Source: Collinsella sp. (GTDB lineage: Bacteria > Actinomycetota > Coriobacteriia > Coriobacteriales > Coriobacteriaceae). Taken from it: 16,280 nt of DNA. A program made the position numbers and the translations under genes. Below, in pieces: positions 1 through 6,260 of this stretch (positions are counted from its first letter, which is position 1; every line of letters starts with the position of its first letter). The notes under the pieces are model-generated. The model saw only the letters and a list, made by a program, of their open reading frames with translations. It had not been told where the DNA came from and did no database searches. Where the stretch lies: positions 1 to 16,280 of the forward strand of contig JAUMSH010000039.1 in assembly GCA_031292915.1 (NCBI GenBank). The letters are read 5' to 3'.

Positions 1-19
1 AGATGTGTATAAGAGACAG
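1..19. other. Nextera/Tn5 mosaic-end adapter (artefact)
   Basis: The first 19 bases are AGATGTGTATAAGAGACAG, the Tn5 mosaic end used in Nextera tagmentation libraries. It sits exactly at the end of the window and runs straight into a repeat arm. This is untrimmed adapter joined to a genomic fragment end, so the contig probably broke in the hairpin repeat that follows. It should not be read as a transposon end native to the organism. Confidence 0.95.
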
Positions 20-92
20 GTGAAATACGGACTGTTTTATGTCTCTGAGTAGCCTTTAGTCCGTATTTCACCGCAACTTATTGTTGGGCGGC
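19..92. repeat. Hairpin-forming palindromic repeat, copy 1 (left arm clipped by adapter)
   Basis: The left arm at 19-33 (GTGAAATACGGACT core) pairs with the right arm at 58-74 (AGTCCGTATTTCACCGC) around a 24-nt loop. The left arm is clipped by the adapter. The right arm continues into CAACTTATTGTTGGG, which matches the inner flank of the second copy at 1283-1366 in inverted orientation. The same unit thus occurs twice, in opposite directions, on either side of the 113-1111 gene. No U-tract follows on either strand, so a plain intrinsic terminator is unlikely. A REP/MITE-like repeat is the best description. Confidence 0.85.
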
Positions 93-112
93 GGAGTCGG
101 TTGTCTCTGCTA

Positions 113-1111
113 TCAGGAATCCGCAAAAGGCTTTGTAGTTGGGATACCGTAGCCGCGCATCATAGCGCCAAACTCTTCGACATCATATGTGTCCGATAGC
201 TTGAAATGAATGACGTTATGACCCATGGCACGTAAGTTCGCATCGCGCAATAAGGCGGCTCGATAGGTTTTTGCCGCAGCATGTTCCAAATCTTTTTGAG
301 TTTCGTCCTCAAACTTACCCAAACCATGAAGCTCTGCCAACATCCATGACCCATCTGGCATCCGCCAACCATAATCTGCCAGATAATAGCCGGCATTTCC
401 TGGTCGAGCAATCTCAACCTGAAGCTCAGGCGCAACGACTCCAGCAAGGATCATTGCCGCTCGCGCCTCGGACTCTCCCCCGTTATCCGACCTCCCGTCC
501 ATATGCTCGAACACGCCAAACGCACGGGCGATGCCATGCAAACCGCGACAATTGGCCTGTGCATACGCACGCAGCTCCTCGCGGTCGACATCATACTCAC
601 GAGCCAATCCATCGGCGTAGCCAAGCGCATACCGAAATGCACTCGCGCGGGCAATATCGACCACCGTCCGATAGGGGTCCGTCAGCGTAAACGGGCCGAG
701 CCGCCATAACTCACCTGGGCGCCATCGACGATACTCAACGAACTCATATGTATCGCGCCTGGTAGATCTCGGCAACAACATCTGAACGGCATTAAGCAGC
801 GAGTAAGCAGAGCCGATACCGTACAGCAATGCCGCCGTTGAACCGCAGAAAATGGCATCCGGTTCGACGGCCGCAATAGCAGATGCAAGCTGGAAAATGC
901 GGGCTTCCACGTCAAGGTGGCTCCAATAAACAGGATCGGCGTACACATGGTTATAGAGTCGAATTAAAAGCTCTTCCTGCATAAGCTCACGCGCGCGCCG
1001 CTCATCCCAAGGATCAGTCGTTATCAATAGCTGCTCGTCATGATGAATCCCGAGAGCGGAAAACAGCATCTTGGCATATGACTTCGGAAAATGTTTAGCT
1101 TTATTGGACAT
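113..1111 (-). CDS. AbiEi-like N-terminus fused to a degenerate PD-(D/E)XK-like (DUF559-type) C-terminus; orphan gene
   Basis: Protein of about 332 aa of unproven function. The overall plan resembles actinobacterial proteins with an AbiEi-antitoxin-like N-terminal region and a C-terminal very-short-patch-repair/DUF559-like nuclease fold. Numbering from the ATG at 1111, the central part (around 85-165) carries CGSTAALLYG and a VVDIARA segment typical of AbiEi-like proteins. The C-terminal part shows S-E-A-R at about 214-217, L-A-D near 244-246 and A-E-L-H-G at 259-263, in the order E...D...E-x-x-G of DUF559 proteins. The usual ExDG is here ExHG, so catalysis is uncertain. The ATG at 1111 is preferred; an ATG at 1123 and a TTG at 1132 are also in frame, and none has a good ribosome site. 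It has no partner toxin gene nearby, is visibly less GC-rich than its neighbours, and is bracketed by inverted palindromic repeats, all suggesting acquired DNA. Confidence 0.75.
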   Translation of the reverse strand: MSNKAKHFPKSYAKMLFSALGIHHDEQLLITTDPWDERRARELMQEELLIRLYNHVYADPVYWSHLDVEARIFQLASAIAAVEPDAIFCGSTAALLYGIGSAYSLLNAVQMLLPRSTRRDTYEFVEYRRWRPGELWRLGPFTLTDPYRTVVDIARASAFRYALGYADGLAREYDVDREELRAYAQANCRGLHGIARAFGVFEHMDGRSDNGGESEARAAMILAGVVAPELQVEIARPGNAGYYLADYGWRMPDGSWMLAELHGLGKFEDETQKDLEHAAAKTYRAALLRDANLRAMGHNVIHFKLSDTYDVEEFGAMMRGYGIPTTKPFADS

Positions 1112-1182
1112 GACCCGCACCATAACAATCAAGAACGAGTGAACGCCTTTACGCTATCGCAGAACGGCATTTAAATACCTTG

Positions 1183-1202
1183 CCAAAAGCTGACCAAAAG
1201 CT
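1183..1202. repeat. Tandem CCAAAAGCT direct repeat, possible operator
   Basis: CCAAAAGCT begins at 1183 and again at 1194, an 11-bp period and so roughly one helical turn. It lies 70-90 bp upstream of the preferred start of the orphan AbiEi-like gene. Proteins with AbiE-type N-termini can bind repeats in their own promoters. That such binding happens here is inference from position and spacing only. Confidence 0.4.
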
Positions 1203-1282
1203 TGACGTCGCAGGTCAGAGCTTCAAAAAATATTTCCACTCTCGGTAGACGGTCGCTACGACCCTCCCAACGGCATCAAAAT

Positions 1283-1366
1283 CCACCCTTACAATTAGTT
1301 GCGGTGAAATACGGACTACATGGGCCATAAAAGCCGAAAAACAGTCCGTATTTCACCGCAACTTAG
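1283..1366. repeat. Hairpin-forming palindromic repeat, copy 2 (complete, inverted relative to copy 1)
   Basis: Perfect 21-nt arms at 1297-1317 and 1343-1363 (core GCGGTGAAATACGGACT and its complement) enclose a 25-nt loop. The reverse complement of this copy aligns with copy 1 through both arms, the first five loop bases (GTTTT) and about 15 bases of inner flank (CAACTAATTGTAAGGG against CAACTTATTGTTGGG). The rest of the loop differs. Conserved arms with a variable loop suggest the palindrome is what is maintained. Confidence 0.9.
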
Positions 1367-1445
1367 GAGGGGATGTGGGGTCCCCGGCATGTATATGAAA
1401 ACGACTCTGGCGCCAAATGAAGCCAAAGCCGTTAAAACTATCCTA

Positions 1446-1519
1446 TGGAGCGGGTGACGGGAATCGAACCCGCGTCATCAGCTTGGAAGGCTGGGGTTCT
1501 ACCATTGAACTACGCCCGC
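1446..1519 (-). tRNA. tRNA-Gly (anticodon UCC)
   Basis: A 74-nt cloverleaf with genome-encoded CCA. The 5' end is GCGGGCG at 1519, the D arm is GTTC/GAAC, the anticodon loop is CTTCCAA (anticodon TCC) and the T loop is TTCGATT with a GCGGG/CCCGT stem. Two pairs are C-A mismatches: 6:67 in the acceptor and 27:43 at the top of the anticodon stem. The remaining stems are sound and the identity is clear. It lies 6 bp downstream of tRNA-Pro and is almost certainly co-transcribed with it. Confidence 0.95.
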
Positions 1520-1525
1520 AAGATA

Positions 1526-1602
1526 TGGTCGGGACGACAGGATTTGAACCTGCGACATCCTGCTCCCAAAGCAGGCGCGCTACCAAACTGCGCCACGTCC
1601 CG
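1526..1602 (-). tRNA. tRNA-Pro (anticodon UGG)
   Basis: A 77-nt cloverleaf including encoded CCA. The acceptor CGGGACG pairs perfectly with CGTCCCG, and the anticodon stem CCTGC/GCAGG is perfect. The loop TTTGGGA gives anticodon TGG, and the T arm is GCAGG-TTCAAAT-CCTGT. It is the first gene of a two-tRNA unit with tRNA-Gly, served by the promoter at 1654-1682. Confidence 0.97.
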
Positions 1603-1653
1603 AAGGTGTTGAGCAGCTAAGGTCTAAACCTTGCGTGTCCCAAAGCGAAGGAA

Positions 1654-1682
1654 ATTATAGGGGAGACTCCCCGCCTGTGCAA
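1654..1682 (-). promoter_or_regulatory. Sigma-70-type promoter of the tRNA-Pro/tRNA-Gly unit, with GGGGAG/CTCCCC palindrome in the spacer
   Basis: On the minus strand, TTGCAC (1682-1677), 17 bp, then a perfect TATAAT (1659-1654). The expected transcription start is near 1647, leaving about 45 nt before mature tRNA-Pro. The spacer contains GGGGAG-A-CTCCCC (1660-1672). Read from brnQ, whose stop is only 12 bp upstream, this palindrome followed by TATAATTT could also act as a weak terminator. The element may therefore both end the brnQ message and start the tRNA transcript. Confidence 0.8.
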
Positions 1683-1693
1683 GCATTGATGCC

Positions 1694-3052
1694 TTAGCTC
1701 CTCGAATGTGCAACAAAACGACTATGGAGCAGACCGATCACAAAGGCAACCACGGCAACCGGCGCCCACGCGGCACCGATATCCGCCAGAGGCAGTGCAT
1801 CGAACGGCAGCCACGCGCCCGCAAAGAACGCATCGCGGACCGAGGTGATCACACTCTGCACAGCAACCACGCCGCCGACCCACACCCACACCTGCGGATG
1901 AGCGTCGCAAAAGCCGTGCACCAGGCCCATCAGTACCAGTACGATGGCAACGGGATACAAGGCGTTGAGCATGGGCACCGAGAACATAAGAATCACGTCG
2001 AGGCCCACATTGGAGAGCACGCACGAAAACGCCGCGAACACAAAGGCGAGAATCGCAAAGGGACGGCGCATGGCCTCCTCGGAGGCCTCCGCTCCCCCTT
2101 CGACCACATACGTCTCGCAGAAGTAACGCGAGCAGCAGCTGATGAGGCCGATGCACACGTTCATGCAGGCAAGGAAAAAGATCGCAAAGACGACGACCGT
2201 GCCGACAAGACCAAAGTGCATAGAGGCCGAACGGGCGAGGATGGCGGCGCCGTTAGTAGCATCGGGCATAACCGTGCCGAGCTGCATGCCGGCAAGCGCC
2301 AGGCCGCAGTAGATGACGGCCATGAGCACGCCGGCGATCACACCGGAACGCGAAATCTCGAAGGCCACGCGCTTGTCATCGGTAACACCCAGCTCGTGGA
2401 TGGTCTCGGCGATGATAATGCCAAAGGCGAGCGACGCGAGCAGGTCCATGGTCTGGTAGCCGGTCAAAAAGCCCTGCACGGCAGCGCCTGCATCGTAGGG
2501 AGCCTGAGGCGCGGCAGCCGGTCCCAGCGGCGAGATCACGGCAGCACCCACAACCAGCACGATGAGCGCGATAAGCGCGGGGCCCGTTATGCGACCGAGT
2601 ACGCGCGTGATGACGCCCGGACGCAGCGTGAGCGCAAACGCGACGACGAAGAACCCGATGGCAAACACCAGACGTGCCGTGCCGAGCGAAACACCCTCGG
2701 GTAGCAGCGGCACCAGCATTTCGAACGCCGTGGAGCTCGTGCGCGGAATGGCCAGGCACGGACCGATGGCCAGATACACAGCCGCGACAAAGAACTCACC
2801 AAACTTGGGGTGCACGCGCCCGGCCAGCTCGCGGGCCGTGCCGGCGAGCGCGACGGCGATAAAGCCCATGACGGGCAGGCCGATGGCTGCAATCAGAAAG
2901 CCGAGCATGGCGACCGGCGTGGCAGAACCTGCCTGCAGCGCCAGCAGCGGCGGAATAATGAGGTTGCCGGCGCCAAAGAGCATCGAGAACAGGGCGATGC
3001 CGACGGTAACGACATGGTCGGAGCGTAGACCACGCGAGGCGGATGAGGCCAT
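1694..3052 (-). CDS. brnQ: Branched-chain amino acid transport system II carrier protein (LIVCS family)
   Basis: Cation-coupled symporter for leucine, isoleucine and valine in the cytoplasmic membrane. The protein has 452 aa, the normal length for the family, and is hydrophobic throughout with about a dozen membrane segments. The family hallmark lies at about residues 19-37: ALFSMLFGAGNLIIPP (BrnQ proteins have ALFxMFFGAGNLIFPP). The second conserved region, AIGPCLAIPRTSSTAFEM, is near 95-112. The ATG at 3052 is supported by AAAGGTG at 3064-3058. It lies just downstream of the terminator that closes the selenium operon, so it needs its own promoter or read-through; I see no strong promoter in the short gap. 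Substrate preference among the branched-chain amino acids cannot be told from sequence. Confidence 0.95.
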   Translation of the reverse strand: MASSASRGLRSDHVVTVGIALFSMLFGAGNLIIPPLLALQAGSATPVAMLGFLIAAIGLPVMGFIAVALAGTARELAGRVHPKFGEFFVAAVYLAIGPCLAIPRTSSTAFEMLVPLLPEGVSLGTARLVFAIGFFVVAFALTLRPGVITRVLGRITGPALIALIVLVVGAAVISPLGPAAAPQAPYDAGAAVQGFLTGYQTMDLLASLAFGIIIAETIHELGVTDDKRVAFEISRSGVIAGVLMAVIYCGLALAGMQLGTVMPDATNGAAILARSASMHFGLVGTVVVFAIFFLACMNVCIGLISCCSRYFCETYVVEGGAEASEEAMRRPFAILAFVFAAFSCVLSNVGLDVILMFSVPMLNALYPVAIVLVLMGLVHGFCDAHPQVWVWVGGVVAVQSVITSVRDAFFAGAWLPFDALPLADIGAAWAPVAVVAFVIGLLHSRFVAHSRS

Positions 3053-3071
3053 AAGAGCACCTTTCGAATCG

Positions 3072-3105
3072 AAACAAAAACGGGACGGGCATAAGACCCG
3101 TCCCG
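3072..3105 (-). terminator. Intrinsic terminator of the selenium operon
   Basis: On the minus strand, a perfect 9-bp GC stem (CGGGACGGG at 3105-3097 with CCCGTCCCG at 3089-3081) and a 7-nt loop are followed directly by TTTTTGTTT (3080-3072). It starts 15 bp after the desulfurase stop codon. It is the clearest intrinsic terminator in the window and separates the desulfurase from brnQ. Confidence 0.92.
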
Positions 3106-3119
3106 CAAGTATATACGCT

Positions 3120-4259
3120 TTAGCAGGCTAAATCGCGCAAAGCGTCAATCGCGGTGTCGACTTCCTCGTCCGTGTTGAAATACCCAAACGAGAAGCGAAC
3201 GACACCCTGACGCTCGGTCCCTAGCGCACGGTGCATGAGCGGAGCGCAATGGGCACCGGGGCGCGTCGCAATCCCCCACCCTTGCATGAGCGCATCCGAG
3301 ATCTCGGCAGAGTCGATATCGCCCACGTTGAGCGACACAATCGCCGAGCGCGCGGGTTGGTCAAAGGCACCGTAGAGCTTAATCCCCGGAATCTCGCGCA
3401 CACCGGCAAGGAAGCGATCGGCGAGCGCACGCTCGTGGGCAGCAATCGCCTCGACCCCACCCTGGGCCTCGATAAAGTCGAGGCCGGCAGAAAGGCCGGC
3501 GATACCGTGGCCGTTGAGCGTACCGGCCTCTAGGCGTGTGGGCCACCCCAATGGCTGCAGCTCATCGAAGCTGTGTACACCGGTGCCGCCCATGGCCCAC
3601 GGAGCCACGTCAACACCCTCTGCCACGGCCAGCCCGCCGGTCCCCTGCGGACCCATGAGCCCCTTGTGGCCGGTAAAGCACACCACGTCGAGCCCCATGG
3701 CTTGCATATCGATATGCGCCGTGCCGGCAGACTGCGAGGCATCGACGATCACGAGCGCACCGGCCGCATGGGCCATGGCGGCTACGCGTGCAATGTCGAC
3801 CGAGTTGCCGGTCACATTGGAGGCGTGCGTCACCACCACGACACGTGTGCCCGGCGTGATCAACCGCTCGAGCTCGTCATAGTCGAACGCGCCGTTCGCG
3901 TCGCAGCCCGCATGCTCAACGGTCACGCCCTGCTCTGCCGACAGGCGGTTGAGCGGACGCAGCACGGAGTTGTGCTCGAGCACCGTCGTGACCACACGGT
4001 CGCCGCGGCTCACCACGCCATTAATGACGGTGTTGAGCGCCGCGGTGGAGTTGGGCGTAAAACAAACATGGTCAGCCCGCGGGCAACCTAAAAGGCGCGC
4101 GAGCTTGGCACGGCAACCGTGAATCGTACGAGCGGCATCGAGGGCACCCGACGTGGCGCCGCGCCCGGCATTGCCGAGCGAGCACATCGCCTGCGTCACG
4201 GCATCGATGACCGTCTGCGGCTTGTGCATGGTCGTCGCCGCGTTATCCAGGTAGATCAT
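3120..4259 (-). CDS. Class V aminotransferase-fold PLP enzyme, cysteine desulfurase family (selenium-operon type)
   Basis: PLP-dependent enzyme expected to release sulfur from cysteine, or selenium from selenocysteine, as an enzyme-bound persulfide or selenide. In the 379-aa protein starting at 4259, Y-L-D-N-A-A-T-T opens the fold. H96 lies in LEHNSVLRP, D173 and Q176 lie in VDASQSAG (PLP contacts), K199 in TGHKGLMGPQG is the Schiff-base lysine, and C338 in RPGAHCAPLMH is the active-site cysteine. It resembles the EF2568-type family found with selenium genes rather than housekeeping IscS. The ATG at 4259 is chosen over an upstream GTG at 4274 because GGAGG lies 7 nt before it and because it overlaps the DUF3343 stop as ATGA. 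It is the last gene before the terminator. Use of selenocysteine as substrate is inferred from the neighbours. Confidence 0.92.
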   Translation of the reverse strand: MIYLDNAATTMHKPQTVIDAVTQAMCSLGNAGRGATSGALDAARTIHGCRAKLARLLGCPRADHVCFTPNSTAALNTVINGVVSRGDRVVTTVLEHNSVLRPLNRLSAEQGVTVEHAGCDANGAFDYDELERLITPGTRVVVVTHASNVTGNSVDIARVAAMAHAAGALVIVDASQSAGTAHIDMQAMGLDVVCFTGHKGLMGPQGTGGLAVAEGVDVAPWAMGGTGVHSFDELQPLGWPTRLEAGTLNGHGIAGLSAGLDFIEAQGGVEAIAAHERALADRFLAGVREIPGIKLYGAFDQPARSAIVSLNVGDIDSAEISDALMQGWGIATRPGAHCAPLMHRALGTERQGVVRFSFGYFNTDEEVDTAIDALRDLAC

Positions 4260-4507
4260 CGCACGACCTCCCACATATCGATCACGGTAAAGCCCTCGGT
4301 GGGAACGCCCGCCGCGGCAAGCTCGCCGCGCAGCAGTTCCTCATCCGCAGGCAACGCCTTCCATGCCAAACCGCAGCCGGCAGCGACCTCCCCGGGCACG
4401 GGAATCGTGCGCCCGGGAAGGCCGCGCTCGATGCATAGGGTCTCGCACCCCATGGCGGCCGCCGTGGTAGGAAACGTGATGACAAGCGCAGGGCGCTTCT
4501 CCCTCAT
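4256..4507 (-). CDS. DUF3343 domain protein, putative Se/S carrier
   Basis: Small protein of about 83 aa matching the DUF3343 pattern. A short beta strand, F-P-T-T-A-A-A-M, is followed by helix 1, then R-T-I-P-V-P and a conserved A-A-G-C-G-L (Cys45) before helix 2. The family is commonly annotated as a putative Se/S carrier because of its co-occurrence with YedF, SelD and desulfurase-like genes; the biochemistry is not established. The ATG at 4507 is chosen because GGAG lies 5 nt upstream; the in-frame TTG at 4522 has no comparable site. It starts 19 bp after yedF and ends overlapping the desulfurase start by 4 nt, implying translational coupling. Confidence 0.88.
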   Translation of the reverse strand: MREKRPALVITFPTTAAAMGCETLCIERGLPGRTIPVPGEVAAGCGLAWKALPADEELLRGELAAAGVPTEGFTVIDMWEVVR

Positions 4508-4526
4508 GGCAACTCCAACCAATACG

Positions 4527-5153
4527 CTACGGGCGCACGACGCGCACGGCCTGCTCCATCTTCTCCACGATCACGTACATGTTGGTGACCTCGCCCACGG
4601 CAAGCTGGTCCTTAATGCCATAGTGGTCGAGGCAGGTGCCGCAGGTGAGGATCTCAACACCCTGCTCGGCCAGACCCTTCAGGTCGTCGAGTACCGGTGA
4701 GCCCTCGACGGTGAGTTTAGCGCCGCCGTTGTAGAACAACATGGTCGCGGGCAGCTCCTCCTGCTGCGTCACGGCAAAGATGAAGGCCTTCATGAGCTTG
4801 TGGCCCAGCTCGTCGTCGCCACGGCCCATACAGTCGGTGTAGACGGAAATGACAAGCTTGCCCTTGCCGGCGCTGGCATCACAGAAGGCAGCGCCATCCT
4901 GCTCGGGATCGGCCACGGCAACGGCGCCAGAGGTCGCCACGGTCACGTGCCACTCGGCGTCAGAAACCTTCTCGACCGAGGCCGTGCAGCCCTTCTCCTG
5001 CGCCATCTTGGAGATATTCTTGACGGCGGTCTCGTTATCGACCGAGGTCACGACTGTGCCCTCGCCATCGAGCTGCTTCAGGGCTTTGAGCGTCTTGACG
5101 ACGGGCAGCGGGCAGGCATCGCCCATGGCATTGACTTCAATCTTGGTAGACAT
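4527..5153 (-). CDS. yedF: Sulfurtransferase-like selenium metabolism protein YedF (TusA domain plus DsrE-like domain)
   Basis: Two-domain protein of 208 aa. Residues 1-75 form a TusA/SirA-like domain with the signature D-A-C14-P-L-P-V-V-K, whose cysteine would carry a persulfide or selenosulfide. Residues 98-208 form a DsrE-like domain starting V-I-S-V-Y-T-D and containing C-G-T-C (171-174), a further cysteine pair. Proteins of this architecture form the YedF family linked to selenium utilisation. The ATG at 5153 is preceded by AAAGGA. It follows selD after 57 bp, the longest gap in the lower half of the operon, and precedes the DUF3343 gene. A role in delivering selenium from the desulfurase to SelD is likely but inferred; direct biochemical proof for the family is thin. 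Confidence 0.93.
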   Translation of the reverse strand: MSTKIEVNAMGDACPLPVVKTLKALKQLDGEGTVVTSVDNETAVKNISKMAQEKGCTASVEKVSDAEWHVTVATSGAVAVADPEQDGAAFCDASAGKGKLVISVYTDCMGRGDDELGHKLMKAFIFAVTQQEELPATMLFYNGGAKLTVEGSPVLDDLKGLAEQGVEILTCGTCLDHYGIKDQLAVGEVTNMYVIVEKMEQAVRVVRP

Positions 5154-5210
5154 AGTTTTTCCTTTCGAATTAATCGTTTTAGAACGGTACAGAGCTCAAT
5201 AAACGTGTCG

Positions 5211-6260
5211 TTAACGGACAACGTGGACGGCAGGACCGCCTGGCACCGGCTCGCACACGCGACCGACAACGGCGGCGATACGTCCCTCGGCATCCAGACG
5301 GCGCGCAAGCTCATCCACATCCGCCGCGGGCGCCGCAATAAGCAAACCGCCTGAAGTCTGTGGATCGTACAGCGCATCCAACATGCCCGGCTCAAGGTCC
5401 TCGTCGGCCGTCACGCGCGGGCCAAAGAAGTCCTGGTTACGGTAGGAGCCCGCGGGGATAATGCCCAGACGCGCCATGTCGAGCACCTGGTCAAAGAGCG
5501 GCACCAACCCCGACGCAAGCTCAATCTGCACGCCAGAGCCCTCGGCCATCTCGCACGCATGCCCGATAAGGCCGAAGCCCGTAATGTCCGTGCAGCCGTG
5601 AAGTTCGAGTCCCTCGGCCAGACGAATCGGCGCCTCGTTGAGGGTGCGCATCGAGTCAAACATCGGACCAGCCTCGTCCTGCTCGACAAGCTCGCCCTTA
5701 ATGGCCGTAGTGATGATGCCCGAGCCGATCGCCTTGGTCAGCAGCAGAACATCGCCCACGTGCGCGCCGCTGTTGGCGAGCATACGGTCAAGCGCGACAA
5801 AGCCGCTCACGGACAGGCCGTACTTGGGCTCGTCGTCGTTGATGGTGTGGCCGCCCGCGATGGAGCAACCCGCCTCAACGCACTTGTCGGCGCCGCCCGC
5901 CAGAATCTGACCGGCAACCTCGACGCCCAGGCAACTAGGTATGCAGAGCAGGTTCATGGCATGGCTCGGCCGCCCGCCCATGGCGTAGATGTCCGACAGC
6001 GAGTTGGCCGCGGCAATCTGGCCAAACAGAAACGGGTCGTCGACCATCGGCGGGAAGAAGTCGACGGACTGCACGAGGCCCAGGTTCTCCCCCACCTTGA
6101 AGACGCTCGCATCGTCAGCGGTATCGAACCCGATGAGCAGGCGCTCGTTGGGAACATTGGGTAGCTCACCCAGGACCTGGGCAAGGGCTCCGGGAGCCAA
6201 CTTAGCGGCTCAACCGCTCGCGGCCGTCATAGACGTGAGCCTCACGGTGTCTTTAGCCAT
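5211..6260 (-). CDS. selD: Selenide, water dikinase (selenophosphate synthetase); selenoprotein with in-frame UGA = Sec17
   Basis: Makes selenophosphate from selenide and ATP for Sec-tRNA synthesis and other selenium uses. The true start is the ATG at 6260 (AAGGGGG 5 nt upstream). Translation gives M-A-K-D-T-V-R-L-T-S-M-T-A-A-S-G, then TGA at 6212-6210, then A-A-K-L-A-P-G-A-L. The UGA sits where E. coli SelD has catalytic Cys17, and Lys20 is conserved, so it must be read as Sec; a gene caller would wrongly start at codon 21. With Sec the protein is 349 aa, normal length. Further family motifs are D-T-A-D-D-A-S-V (46-53), V-D-F-F-P-P-M-V-D-D-P (66-76), N-S-L-S-D-I-Y-A-M-G-G (86-96), G-G-H-T-I (136-140) and D-P-Q-T-S-G-G-L-L near the C-terminus. 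It overlaps the glycosyltransferase stop by 8 nt and is followed by yedF. Confidence 0.96.
6169..6212 (-). promoter_or_regulatory. Sec UGA codon with candidate bacterial SECIS hairpins downstream
   Basis: The Sec UGA is 6212-6210. A bacterial SECIS should be a small hairpin 16-37 nt downstream with a G at the start of its apical loop. Two nested candidates exist. Candidate A at 6181-6169 has CCCAG/CTGGG with loop GTC, the loop starting 33 nt after the UGA with a leading G. Candidate B at 6198-6186 has GGCTC/GAGCC with loop CCG, better spaced at about 18 nt but without a leading loop G, and extendable by AAG/CTT across a bulge. I favour A on the loop rule; folding is needed to choose. Confidence 0.6.

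Larger units (their letters stand above)
1133..1445. other. Gene-free stretch between orphan gene and tRNA-Gly
   Basis: These 313 bases hold no convincing gene. They contain an 11-bp-period direct repeat (1183-1202) upstream of the orphan gene, an AT-rich TATTTAAAT-like patch on the minus strand near 1170-1178 that could be its -10 region, and the second palindromic repeat copy (1283-1366). The part from 1367 to 1445 lies just downstream of the tRNA pair. It has no clear stem with a U-tract, so I cannot place the tRNA terminator. Confidence 0.6.

Noticed and set aside
1..19. Native Tn5-like transposon end
   Set aside because: It is the exact library mosaic end located at the very first base, with no transposase nearby.
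19..1366. CRISPR array or classical IS element from the repeated palindrome
   Set aside because: Only two copies, inverted and over 1 kb apart, with no spacers; the enclosed gene has no transposase DDE or HUH motif.
1417..1620. Plus-strand 67-codon frame
   Set aside because: It runs antisense across both tRNA genes; the G-D-G-N-R-T-R-V and G-F-E-P-A-T-S type peptides are the well-known false products of translated tRNA complements.
1706..2704. Plus-strand 332-codon frame opposite brnQ
   Set aside because: His/Arg/Asp-rich product with no domain pattern; shadow of the brnQ membrane segments.
5154..5210. Promoter between selD and yedF
   Set aside because: TTGAGC is present, but no acceptable -10 lies at 16-18 bp; co-transcription with selD is simpler.
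6210..6212. The UGA in selD as a disabling nonsense mutation
   Set aside because: It falls exactly on the catalytic Cys/Sec position, and the reading frame and SelD motifs are conserved on both sides.
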